From NCBI GenBank assembly GCA_910584595.1, contig CAJUBQ010000096.1, positions 1 to 17,349 on the forward strand: 17,349 nt of DNA, given 5' to 3'. A model generated the notes under the pieces. That model searched no databases. It was not told the DNA's origin and saw nothing but the letters and a program-made list of their open reading frames with translations. The stretch's first letter is position 1, and each line of letters begins with the position of its first letter. The position numbers and the translations under genes were made by a program. Below are positions 6,305 through 12,896 of this stretch, piece by piece. The DNA comes from an uncultured Eubacterium sp. (GTDB lineage: Bacteria; Bacillota; Clostridia; Lachnospirales; Lachnospiraceae).

Positions 6305-7951
6305 TTACAATTCCCCAACAAAATTATATACAATCCGTACTTCCTGTGTCTTTACACCATCAATCTTCTCCGGCTTGCCTATCAAGATGCGGTTAATCAG
6401 TCTGTTTAACACAACCTCGTCAAGTTCCGTAATGGCGGCATACCGCTTTATTTCCTCCATAAACGTCCGCACATCTCCCTCTGAATGTTCCTCCTCACTG
6501 ATAAGTGCCGCTATTTCCTGCATACGGTTCTGGTTGCTTTCCTGCTCCTTTTCCATTGCGTCCATCAGCTTCAGAAAACGCTTTTCCGTAAGTATCCCCT
6601 TTGCCTTGTCCGCATAAAGGCTGATAAAAGTATCGTCTATCTCCTGATTGCGTCCTGCAAGGCTCTCATATTCCCTTTTAAAGCTGTCAGTGTCGGCAAG
6701 GTACTGTTTTTCCATTCTCCGGCTTAAACGCCCGTAAAACGCTTCCCTGTCCTTTAACGCCATAGCCGCAACTTCCTGTATGTCGGCAAGCACAAGGTTA
6801 TATAAATCCCTTGCTTCGATTTTATGGCTTGTGCAGGCATTTTTACCCAAACGGTTATATGTCTGGCAGATATAATATGCCTTGTCTATCGGCTCACGTT
6901 CTTTTCCAGTTCGGCGGTCTTTGTCTGTCCTTCTCACTTTTTCATAGCGTACCTGCATGGATTTCCCACAGGTGGCACAGTAGACAATGCCATGAAAAAT
7001 ATTGTAATACGGGCAGTTATTCCCCTTCATAATCGGCGGTCTGCGGTCTATAAGCTGCTGAACCTTTTCCCACTCCAGTTTGGGGATAATGGCTTCGTGG
7101 CAGTCCTCTATGACTTCCCTCTGCTCCCTCGGAATGATGTTGTAAGTATTGGAGCGTATGCCCTTCTGGTGTGTCTTACAGACAACATGTGCGCCCTTGT
7201 AAAATGGATTCCTCAAAATGGTTGATATGCGTGAACCGCTCCAAGCGTAATAATTCACATCACAATCCGTTCCCGTCTGCATTCTTGTAATCGGTATCCG
7301 TTCCTCCATCAAAACCTTGCATATTTTCATGTTCCCAAACCCGTCAAGCGCAAGGTCATATATCCGCCTGATGATTGGCGCAGTTTCCGGATCAATGATA
7401 AGATGCCCGTTATCGTCAGGATCACGCATCAGACCAAGCGGCGGCTGTCCCCCGCAGAATTTCCCCTGCCTTGAGCGTGTCATGCGCCCCGCAAGCACCT
7501 TTTTAGAAATATCCCTGCTGTACATATCGTTCAGAATATTCTTAAACGGCGCAATATCCATTTCCTGCTTGTTCACGCTGTCGTAATTGTCTGTAATAGC
7601 TATGTAGCGGACATTGTGTTTCGGGAAGAATACTTCCATGTAGCTGCCGGATTCGATATAGTTGCGCCCAAGCCTTGAAAGGTCTTTCGTAATCACACAG
7701 CTTATCTTTCCTGCTTCAATATCGCTTATCATGCGCTGGAATGCCGGACGGTTGAAGTTCCGCCCTGTGAAACCGTCGTCCACATAATACTCGCAGTTGA
7801 ACATGCCGTTCTTTTCTGCGTAATCTTTCAGCAGTAACTTCTGGTTGCTGATACTCATGCTCTCATTGTCTTTACCATCCTCAAGGGATAAGCGGCAGTA
7901 GAGGGCAGTAATCATTGGACTTGTGCTTTTAGAATTGCTTTTCCTGTTCAT
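6305..7951 (-). CDS. Large serine recombinase (TndX/TnpX-like), element integrase
   Basis: The 548-residue protein has all parts of a large serine recombinase. The resolvase-like catalytic domain (1-150) carries the nucleophile S22 in YCRLS, the DDGFTGRNFNRPAF motif and SRLGRNYIE near 92-100. The recombinase domain follows (about 165-285, GGQPPLGL and IIRRIYDLALDG). A zinc ribbon has C325, C328, C362 and C373, a coiled coil covers about 400-475, and a DUF4368-like C-terminus ends in VYNFVGEL. Such enzymes excise and integrate the element by cutting both strands at a two-base core, usually GA in TndX/TnpX relatives. AAAGGAG lies eight bases before the ATG. The gene has its own -10 and is separated by 74 bases from the replication genes. 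Nothing looks broken, so excision activity is plausible. Confidence 0.93.
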   Translation of the reverse strand: MNRKSNSKSTSPMITALYCRLSLEDGKDNESMSISNQKLLLKDYAEKNGMFNCEYYVDDGFTGRNFNRPAFQRMISDIEAGKISCVITKDLSRLGRNYIESGSYMEVFFPKHNVRYIAITDNYDSVNKQEMDIAPFKNILNDMYSRDISKKVLAGRMTRSRQGKFCGGQPPLGLMRDPDDNGHLIIDPETAPIIRRIYDLALDGFGNMKICKVLMEERIPITRMQTGTDCDVNYYAWSGSRISTILRNPFYKGAHVVCKTHQKGIRSNTYNIIPREQREVIEDCHEAIIPKLEWEKVQQLIDRRPPIMKGNNCPYYNIFHGIVYCATCGKSMQVRYEKVRRTDKDRRTGKEREPIDKAYYICQTYNRLGKNACTSHKIEARDLYNLVLADIQEVAAMALKDREAFYGRLSRRMEKQYLADTDSFKREYESLAGRNQEIDDTFISLYADKAKGILTEKRFLKLMDAMEKEQESNQNRMQEIAALISEEEHSEGDVRTFMEEIKRYAAITELDEVVLNRLINRILIGKPEKIDGVKTQEVRIVYNFVGEL

Positions 7952-7985
7952 AGGTTCTCTCCTTTATGAACAGGGACACGATACC

Positions 7986-7991
7986 ATTATA
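7986..7991 (-). promoter_or_regulatory. Probable -10 of the recombinase promoter
   Basis: Minus-strand TATAAT lies 35 bases upstream of the recombinase ATG. A TTGAAA is present further upstream but at 20 bases, longer than ideal, so the promoter may be weak or need an activator. It lies between gene ends, which supports separate expression of the recombinase. Confidence 0.45.
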
Positions 7992-8025
7992 CTACCATGC
8001 CCCCACCTTAATTTCAACATATTTT

Positions 8026-8217
8026 TCAAAAACCTGCCTGCCCCTTATTCAAAAAATGCGCCGCATTCCTTGAAATGTGTTCCTCCGTCTTTTTCTCTAT
8101 AAGATGTTCAAAGGCTTCCTGCATGGTCTGTGTGCCGCCAAACTCCCTCGTCACAACAAACCTTGTCTGCGCCTTTGCCCCTTTTTTGTCTGTTTTCATT
8201 TCCCTGTCCATAATCAT
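8026..8217 (-). CDS. Small conserved transposon-associated protein
   Basis: This 63-residue basic protein starts at an ATG overlapping the upstream stop by four bases (ATGA), so it is coupled to the DnaC-like gene. The centre reads RFVVTREFGGTQTMQEAFEHLIEKKTEEHI, a pattern I associate with short proteins carried near the recombinase in Clostridial transposons. No membrane segment, signal peptide or known catalytic motif is visible; the FGGTQTMQEAF core is predicted helical and may mediate protein or DNA contact. The function is unknown. Confidence 0.7.
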   Translation of the reverse strand: MIMDREMKTDKKGAKAQTRFVVTREFGGTQTMQEAFEHLIEKKTEEHISRNAAHFLNKGQAGF

Positions 8218-9083
8218 AAATCTGCCCCCTCAGCCTGCACCGTCTTATTCTCCATCATCAGTTCTTTAAGGCGTTCCTTTTTCTGCTGCGCCGCTGCCCT
8301 GCGGAAATCATCTCCCGTAAAACGGACAGGCGTACACATCTCAAGCAGCCTGCCATAAATGCGTGCGTGGGGGACGTCCTCCGGGTTCTTTAGCTGCTCC
8401 GGCGTGAGATTTGTCGTTGCAATCAGCGGCTTTTTGCTGATATACCTGCTGTCAATCACGTTGTATACCTGTTCCAGTCCGTATTCCGTACCCCTCTCCA
8501 TGCCGAAATCATCAAGAATGAGCAGTGGATAGGAGCAGAGCCTTACAATGTACTCATTCCTGTTTTCCGAACCATAAAAAAGATTATTCAGTATCGTTGC
8601 AAAGTTCGTCATGCAGACAGGTATTTCCTTCTCCATGAGGGCATTAGCGATATAGCCTGCAAAGTAGCTTTTCCCCGATCCGACATTCCCCCACAGTAAG
8701 TAACCGAGGTTTTCAGACCGCACCGTTTCCCACTTCTCCACATAGGAATACGCTTTCCCTATCTGTGGGCATTTCCCGTTGTCGTTTTCAAAAGTCCAGT
8801 GACGCATGGCAGGATTGGAAAAGCCTTCCCGTTTCAGACGCTCCACTTCGGCATTGTGCTTTTCGTCCAAATCCCTTTTTTCCCGCTTTTCACGCTCCGC
8901 CCTGCGGCAGTCACATTCAGACGGGTGTCGGTCACGCCCGAATAAAGCCCTGCCTTTTGGGAAATAGGCTTCTTTGGGTTTATGGCATTTCCCACAGTAC
9001 AATAAACCGTCCTCCCCCATGTAATCCTCCTGCTCCGGCGCAGTGTCCATCATCTGTAAAATTGTGTCAGTCAAACCGTTCAT
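8214..9083 (-). CDS. DnaC/IstB-like helicase-loader ATPase
   Basis: The 289-residue protein has an N-terminal metal-binding segment (C30, C33, C57, C59 in YCGKC and CDC) followed by a charged helix. The AAA+ domain carries Walker A GNVGSGKS at 132-139, Walker B LLILDDFG at 187-194, a sensor-1 ATTN and a C-terminal arginine region. This is the plan of DnaC-like loaders encoded by plasmids, phages and conjugative elements, which place the replicative helicase on DNA. It overlaps both neighbours by four bases (ATGA), so the three genes are translated together. Next to a replisome-organizer-like gene it probably serves replication of the excised circular element. The family is secure; the partner helicase, presumably the host's, is inferred. 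Confidence 0.88.
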   Translation of the reverse strand: MNGLTDTILQMMDTAPEQEDYMGEDGLLYCGKCHKPKEAYFPKGRALFGRDRHPSECDCRRAEREKREKRDLDEKHNAEVERLKREGFSNPAMRHWTFENDNGKCPQIGKAYSYVEKWETVRSENLGYLLWGNVGSGKSYFAGYIANALMEKEIPVCMTNFATILNNLFYGSENRNEYIVRLCSYPLLILDDFGMERGTEYGLEQVYNVIDSRYISKKPLIATTNLTPEQLKNPEDVPHARIYGRLLEMCTPVRFTGDDFRRAAAQQKKERLKELMMENKTVQAEGADL

Positions 9084-9859
9084 AAGCTGTCCTCCTCACT
9101 GTATGAATAATCGGGGATTCCCTTTTTCAGTACATTTCCTGTGACTGCTGCCTTTTCAGCGTCCTCCTGCGCCCATTTGTAAATCGTGGCGGCATGGTTA
9201 TGGTACTGTTTCCCGCTTGAAGCAATATGCATGGATAAGCGGTCAATGTAATATTCCCATCTGCTGGGCAGTTCTGTTTTCAAAGCATCAAGCTCTGCAT
9301 CAGAGAGGAAAATATTATGCAATCTCCCATAAGCGGCGGGGGCGGGCGTGTCTTTCTCTCCCTCTCCCTCTTTCTCTATCTCTTTATCTCTCTCTATCTC
9401 TAACTCTCTCTCTACGCGGCAAATCTGTTTCAGGTTGTTGCAGCCTGTTTCATTTGTGTTGCATTGCAACACTTTCTGTCCAAGCGCAAGCTGTTTTTTC
9501 CGTTCCCTGCACTCCCTTGAACGTATGGTTGACGCTGTTTCCGAGCCGATGATTGTCGGCACTTCTGTGAGCTGGTACTCGTCATCATCACCAATCTCTA
9601 TCAGCCCGTGCCGCTGTAAAAATGCAAGCGTCAGCTTCACGTTTTCTGCGTCCTCGTCAAGCGCAAGGGCAATCTCTGAAGCGAAGTTGTCCTCCACACC
9701 CTCAAAGTAAAGTTTCCCCTCGTCCTTTAACGACAGCAGCATCATTTTCAGATAGATAATTGTGTGCGTATCACCGCCCGCTATGGAGCGCAGCTTCTTG
9801 ATGCGCTTGTCTGAAAACCAGTCCGCTTTCAGTTTCAGCCAGTAATATCTCTTTGCCAT
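9080..9859 (-). CDS. Replisome-organizer-like protein (DnaD/phage Rep_Org type)
   Basis: The 259-residue protein starts YYWLKLKADWFSDKRIKKLR, the hallmark of the N-terminal domain of phage replisome organizers and their relatives in conjugative elements. A winged-helix fold follows to about residue 110 (FLQRHGLIEIG). Residues about 145-170 are a very acidic/basic linker rich in glutamate, encoded by an almost pure purine tract. The C-terminal part (FLSDAELDALKTELPSRWEYYID to TIYKWAQED) is a helical domain seen in the same group. AAGGAGG lies seven bases before the ATG. Such proteins bind the origin and recruit the DnaC-like loader; the ATGA overlap with that gene supports joint function. The origin itself is not identified with certainty. 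Confidence 0.82.
   Translation of the reverse strand: MAKRYYWLKLKADWFSDKRIKKLRSIAGGDTHTIIYLKMMLLSLKDEGKLYFEGVEDNFASEIALALDEDAENVKLTLAFLQRHGLIEIGDDDEYQLTEVPTIIGSETASTIRSRECRERKKQLALGQKVLQCNTNETGCNNLKQICRVERELEIERDKEIEKEGEGEKDTPAPAAYGRLHNIFLSDAELDALKTELPSRWEYYIDRLSMHIASSGKQYHNHAATIYKWAQEDAEKAAVTGNVLKKGIPDYSYSEEDSL
9351..9412. repeat. 62-base polypyrimidine/polypurine tract inside the replication gene
   Basis: The plus strand is almost all T and C, with repeated ATCTCT and CTCTCT units. It encodes the glutamate/arginine/lysine-rich linker of the replisome-organizer-like protein. Confidence 0.85.
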
Positions 9860-9879
9860 AAATACCTCCTTAAACGCAC

Positions 9880-9924
9880 AAAAAGGACAGCCCAGACTTT
9901 TCCCATAAGTCTGTGACTGCCCTT
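9880..9924 (-). terminator. Terminator between the regulators and the replication genes
   Basis: On the minus strand AAGGGCAGTC...CAGACTT pairs with AAGTCTGGGCTGTCCTT and is followed by TTTTTG. It ends 20 bases before the ribosome site of the replication gene and so separates the regulators from the replication operon, or attenuates read-through into it. Confidence 0.72.
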
Positions 9925-10048
9925 GCGCTGTGTTAATGAAAAATAATTCAAAATCCCTTGAAAACTTTCTGCAAACAATCGGGAAAGATTGCAGAAATAT
10001 ATATTGGATTATGTATTCAGTTTTTAGTGTCAGCGTTCAAATGCCGCC

Positions 10049-10378
10049 TTAAATTTTCAGCTTGTCCGCACCATATTTGCGAATGATACGGAAAAGAATT
10101 TCTTTCTCTTTCCCCTCTGCTTTATCATATAAGCCGCATAAGGTTTTCTGTTCCGTCAGCGTGAGGGTGTTGGTATAGGGCTTGTAATTTTCTGTGATGA
10201 AAACCCCGCCGCCTTCGCCCGGCTTTGTGTAGACAGGGTAATCAAAAGACAGTGCGATAACGTCATTCATTATCGTGCGCCTTGAAACCTCCAGTTCCCA
10301 TGCAAGCTCCCTCATTGTCGTATGCCCTCTGGCGGATAAAATGCTGATGATTTCCATTCTCCGGTGTGCAGTGTCCAT
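10049..10378 (-). CDS. Small winged-helix regulator, second of a tandem pair
   Basis: The 109-residue protein has an N-terminal HTH_11/DeoR-like winged helix (RRMEIISILSARGHTTMREL, then SRRTIMNDV, then GEGGGVFI). A short helical C-terminus with TLTLTEQKTL follows. There is no WYL or ligand domain. GGGAGG lies six bases before the ATG. It is a clear paralogue in layout of the gene 20 bases upstream (wing with two or three glycines, then an LT-Q-E/T helix), so the pair arose by duplication and is co-transcribed. It probably controls the element's replication or mobilization genes. No effector or operator can be named. Confidence 0.72.
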   Translation of the reverse strand: MDTAHRRMEIISILSARGHTTMRELAWELEVSRRTIMNDVIALSFDYPVYTKPGEGGGVFITENYKPYTNTLTLTEQKTLCGLYDKAEGKEKEILFRIIRKYGADKLKI

Positions 10379-10398
10379 GCCACGCCTCCCGTCATTTT

Positions 10399-10737
10399 CT
10401 ATGTAAAACTTCCGCAGTACGGTCCAAATTCGTGTATGATTGACAAAACAATTTTCCTGTCATCTGAACCACAGGTCACAGCAACTTTTTCCAAACATTC
10501 CAACTGTTCCTGTGTGAGCGAGTTCTGGTGCTGCGATACGCCGCCCGCAAGGTAATAACCACCGTCATATCCCTGCCGTGTAACCACGGGCAGTTCTTCG
10601 CCGATGATGTCAAAATCCCTGCGGATTGCTTTCCTGCCGACACCGTACATCTTCATCATTTCCGATGTGGTCAGCTTTTTCCCCGACAGCAGCATACGCT
10701 CGATATCACGCCGCCGCTGGAATGCGTTGTCCTTCAT
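10399..10737 (-). CDS. Small winged-helix regulator, first of a tandem pair
   Basis: The 112-residue protein opens with an HTH_11/DeoR-type winged helix (RRRDIERMLLSGKKLTTSEM, GVGRKAIRRDF, wing GYDGGYYL). The helical tail contains LTQEQLECLEKVA. AAGGAGG lies seven bases before the ATG. It is divergent from mobC with 420 bases between, and its transcript continues into the second regulator. A position between replication and mobilization genes suggests a switch for element maintenance. The binding partner is unknown. Confidence 0.72.
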   Translation of the reverse strand: MKDNAFQRRRDIERMLLSGKKLTTSEMMKMYGVGRKAIRRDFDIIGEELPVVTRQGYDGGYYLAGGVSQHQNSLTQEQLECLEKVAVTCGSDDRKIVLSIIHEFGPYCGSFT

Positions 10738-10773
10738 GTTTCACCTCCTTCCGCTGTTTGATTCCCTGTGGGT

Positions 10774-10779
10774 ATTATA
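10774..10779 (-). promoter_or_regulatory. Possible -10 of the tandem-regulator operon
   Basis: Minus-strand TATAAT lies about 37 bases before the first regulator ATG. No matching -35 is found at 16-18 bases, so activation or a different promoter is possible. Confidence 0.35.
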
Positions 10780-10848
10780 GAAAAAGTAATGTTCCCCTAT
10801 GGCTACCTTCCTCAAAAAAATCTGATTATTTTTAAAAAAACGATAAAA

Positions 10849-10912
10849 GTTATACCGACTTTTTCTGAAAGAATCCCTTATTTGCCAGTGTTTGCAAAAA
10901 AGTTGGTATAAC
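10849..10912. other. Inverted repeat upstream of mobC, candidate oriT or regulator site
   Basis: GTTATACCGACTTTTT (10849-10864) and AAAAAGTTGGTATAAC (10897-10912) are 16-base inverted copies with one mismatch, 32 bases apart, between divergent regulator and mobC genes. MobC-type elements usually carry oriT upstream of mobC, often as an inverted repeat beside the nick site. A C-rich CCCCCTAACCCCC stretch lies about 100 bases further right, near 11010. The rest of 10738-11158 is AT-rich and shows no gene. Confidence 0.4.
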
Positions 10913-10927
10913 GTCATAGCAAGCACT

Positions 10928-10953
10928 GCCTGTGTTCCCTCACAGGCTGATTT
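10928..10953 (+). terminator. Hairpin with T-run in the mobC upstream region
   Basis: GCCTGTG and CACAGGC (10928-10934, 10941-10947) form a 7-bp stem, followed after TGA by TTTTTT. It could be a plus-strand terminator or part of an oriT structure. No gene is known to end here. Confidence 0.35.
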
Positions 10954-11094
10954 TTTCCAATTTTCCAAAGGACGGAAACTTGTAAAAAATGCTTGTAGAG
11001 TGAAGCTTCCCCCTAACCCCCTCTGCGTTCAAAAATCTCAAAATGTCCTGACGGAATTTCTGATTTTTTCACTCATTTTTTTGCACTAATATCC

Positions 11095-11124
11095 CCCGTA
11101 ACGGGATAGAAGATAGTGTAAAAT
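11095..11124 (+). promoter_or_regulatory. Possible regulated mobC promoter with palindromic operator
   Basis: TAAAAT at 11119-11124 is a candidate -10, 35 bases before mobC. Where a -35 would lie stands the palindrome CCCGTAACGGG (11095-11105) and no TTGACA-like word. That layout suggests control by a DNA-binding protein, perhaps one of the neighbouring regulators or MobC itself. Confidence 0.3.
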
Positions 11125-11158
11125 TCCTTCATAATCCCATTACAGAAAGGACATAAAT

Positions 11159-11500
11159 ATGGCAAACAGAGAACGCAAAAACGAACTGAAACTATACTTG
11201 AGTAATGACGAGCAGTACATACTGGAGCAGAAAGTAAAAATCTCCGGCATGAAAAGTAAATCCGCTTTCCTCCGCCGTCTGATTTTGTATGGCTTTGTCT
11301 ATGACATTGACTATTCCGAACTTCGGGAATACAACGCTGCACTCGGAAAAATCGGTGGCAATCTGAACCAGATAGCAAAACGAATGAACGCAACGGGCAA
11401 CGTGTATAAAGCCGATGTAGAGGAAGTAAAAAAGCTGATGAAACAGGTGTGGGATACACAAAAAGCTATGCTCTCAAAACAGCCCTACATGAAACAGTAG
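11159..11500 (+). CDS. mobC: MobC-like relaxosome accessory protein
   Basis: The 113-residue basic protein has a ribbon-helix-helix-like N-terminus (NELKLYLSNDEQYILEQK, then KSKSAFLRRLILYG). It also carries the MobC hallmark LGKIGGNLNQIAKRMNATG followed by a helix VEEVKKLMKQVW. MobC proteins bind near oriT and help the relaxase open and nick DNA for conjugative mobilization. AAAGGAC lies seven bases before the ATG. In intact elements a relaxase gene follows directly, often overlapping; here the 140 bases after the stop hold no relaxase start, only an unconvincing 61-codon frame and then a terminator facing the other way. This mobC is therefore orphaned and mobilization would need a relaxase in trans. 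Confidence 0.85.
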   Translation: MANRERKNELKLYLSNDEQYILEQKVKISGMKSKSAFLRRLILYGFVYDIDYSELREYNAALGKIGGNLNQIAKRMNATGNVYKADVEEVKKLMKQVWDTQKAMLSKQPYMKQ

Positions 11501-11613
11501 ACCAAAACAAAACCTCTGCTGAAACACAGGGCAGCAGCAACCATATTTCTTTTACAAATCCTCCAAAGCGAAACCGCATCAAAATCCAAAATCAGACAAA
11601 TTTCGCATCCATT

Positions 11614-11662
11614 AAAAAAGGTGTACCGCAGTGAAGTTTTAATCTTCCTTGCAGTACACCTT
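11614..11662 (-). terminator. Terminator at the left end of the cargo region
   Basis: Minus strand AAGGTGTAC and GTACACCTT form the base of a stem extended by GCA/TGC and GGAAG/CTTC, followed by TTTTTTA. It stops minus-strand transcripts coming from the small frame at 11639-11737 or the ABC operon. Confidence 0.7.
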
Positions 11663-11737
11663 GATGTGTAAAGTTATCCGTAATTCTTTTGTTTCCCTTA
11701 TTCTATGGAGTGACATTTTCAATTTCCTCTTTCTCAT
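11639..11737 (-). CDS. Possible 32-residue basic peptide
   Basis: A perfect AGGAGG stands six bases before an ATG at 11735-11737. The frame gives 32 residues, strongly basic (MRKRKLKMSLHRIRE start, VYCKED end), and stops at TAA 11639-11641 within the terminator hairpin. It follows the ABC operon terminator, so it needs its own promoter or read-through; I see no good promoter. It may be a real small protein, a leader, or the remnant start of a lost gene. No family is recognised. Confidence 0.35.
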   Translation of the reverse strand: MRKRKLKMSLHRIRETKELRITLHIKVYCKED

Positions 11738-11780
11738 TATTTACCTCCTGATTTAACTCATCCTAATTTTATTTCCAAAC

Positions 11781-11813
11781 AAAAACGGCAGCTTTGTTTT
11801 CCAAAGCCACCGT
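11781..11813 (-). terminator. Terminator of the TCS-ABC operon
   Basis: On the minus strand ACGGTGGCTTTG and CAAAGCTGCCGT make a 12-bp stem with two G-U pairs and a five-base loop, followed by TTTTTGTTT. It lies about 75 bases past the stop of the last permease gene. Confidence 0.78.
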
Positions 11814-11835
11814 AAAATTAAAGCACTATAACATG

Positions 11836-11857
11836 GCTGCTGTACGACAGCTTTTTT
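11836..11857 (+). terminator. Weak plus-strand terminator candidate
   Basis: GCTG...CAGC with a GTAC centre is followed by TTTTTT. The stem is short and interrupted. It could end transcription coming from mobC. Confidence 0.3.
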
Positions 11858-11886
11858 CTTTTGCCGTCGTGCGGCAAGTTGTAATT

Positions 11887-12894
11887 TTATATGTTTTTCT
11901 TCTTCCATTTAGCGATTGTTAAATAAAGCAAAAACCAAACAAGACAATGCGCCATAAGGATAAGTATATCCTTTGTAATTATTTGTTCGGTTTCACTTGC
12001 TAAACTCATAATGCCCTCAAAAGTTGCATTGGACGGAATAAGGTTACAGAATATCAAAGCTAACCCGTTCGCTCCAAGCAAATAGGATAGTAATGGTACG
12101 GCAATAAATATTATCAGCACTACCTTGATATAAACAACTCCAACCATAAGGTTTTCCGCAAATTCTCCTATAAACAGCCCGATCAATGCAGCTACAAATG
12201 CCGAAAGAATAATCAGTACCAACATAAAAAGCGCACTTTGGATTGATAATCGGAAACATATACAGGCTGTGAGGATAGCGGACAGACCTCCGCAGACAAA
12301 GCCAACAAAAATTTTTTGAATGATATATTGGCTATGTGTCATGGGTAATATTTGATTGACCAGCGCAACGCCATTTTCCTTTTCTTCTATGATGTTCATT
12401 GCATTAAAAGTGCATCCCATAAACATTGCTACAATCAGCGTTGCAGCAATAAATATGTTTTGAAATCCCTCCATTGGGTCGGGACGCTCTAAAACTGTAA
12501 CCGTTATTTCTTCTGCGTTTTCATAGTCTCTGTATAATGCAGGAAGTGTATCTGCTGTTTGTCGCCATAAATCCATTTCATCACCGGACAGCATTGTTTT
12601 AATACCGTTGCTGTCAGCTTCTACACCTATAAAGTTTGTAGAGGGATCATTGACAGCAGCAATCAAATCCTCCTGCGTCTTATATTCGGTTACAGCTCCA
12701 TATCGTTCTAACCATGAGATTGCTCCGGCGGGCAAATTATCCTGTATTACACCAAAGTGAAATTCACTTAGCGTGGAAAAATCAATAGCTCCTATAAAAT
12801 TTAGGATAAAAGCAACTATCAGTGGCAAGAGAAAAGACATGATACAAAATTTATCTTTCCGAACACTTTTTAGTTGGTAAATCAATCCTCCCAT
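11887..12894 (-). CDS. ABC-2 type permease, second subunit of the exporter
   Basis: The 335-residue membrane protein starts at the ATG at 12892-12894 (MGGLIYQLKSVRKDKF). An AAGGAAGG site lies in the end of the previous gene, with only two bases between stop and start; the longer frame to 12975 is unlikely. One hydrophobic helix lies at about 17-37, then a soluble outside domain of roughly 100 residues, then about five helices from residue 145 on (FIAATLIVAMFMGCTF; the last is near the basic end KWKKKNI). The N-EEKENGV motif after the second helix is typical of ABC-2 exporters and contacts the ATPase. It pairs with the permease just upstream. ATPase plus two different permeases resembles drug or peptide exporters such as Rv2686c-2688c; the substrate is unknown. 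Confidence 0.82.
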   Translation of the reverse strand: MGGLIYQLKSVRKDKFCIMSFLLPLIVAFILNFIGAIDFSTLSEFHFGVIQDNLPAGAISWLERYGAVTEYKTQEDLIAAVNDPSTNFIGVEADSNGIKTMLSGDEMDLWRQTADTLPALYRDYENAEEITVTVLERPDPMEGFQNIFIAATLIVAMFMGCTFNAMNIIEEKENGVALVNQILPMTHSQYIIQKIFVGFVCGGLSAILTACICFRLSIQSALFMLVLIILSAFVAALIGLFIGEFAENLMVGVVYIKVVLIIFIAVPLLSYLLGANGLALIFCNLIPSNATFEGIMSLASETEQIITKDILILMAHCLVWFLLYLTIAKWKKKNI

Positions 12895-12896
12895 TG

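Larger units (their letters stand above)
6242..11500. mobile_element. Recombination/replication/mobilization core of an integrative element
   Basis: Serine recombinase, small transposon protein, DnaC-like loader, replisome-organizer-like protein, two small regulators and mobC stand together in an order typical of Clostridial integrative elements, with 4-base overlaps between the first genes. Serine-recombinase elements normally place this gene at one end, so the element edge is expected near 6180-6300. I could not identify the att core, and the other edge lies outside or was rearranged. Confidence 0.55.

Noticed and set aside
9361..9412. CRISPR-like repeat array
   Set aside because: The CTCTCT/ATCTCT units are a simple-sequence tract within a gene, without spacers of constant length; no other array was seen.
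9348..9710. Plus-strand frame of 120 codons rich in serine and leucine
   Set aside because: It is a product of the TC-rich tract antisense to the replisome-organizer-like gene.
11449..11634. 61-codon plus-strand frame as a relaxase start
   Set aside because: It begins inside mobC, has no ribosome site and lacks any relaxase motif such as a catalytic tyrosine or HxH.
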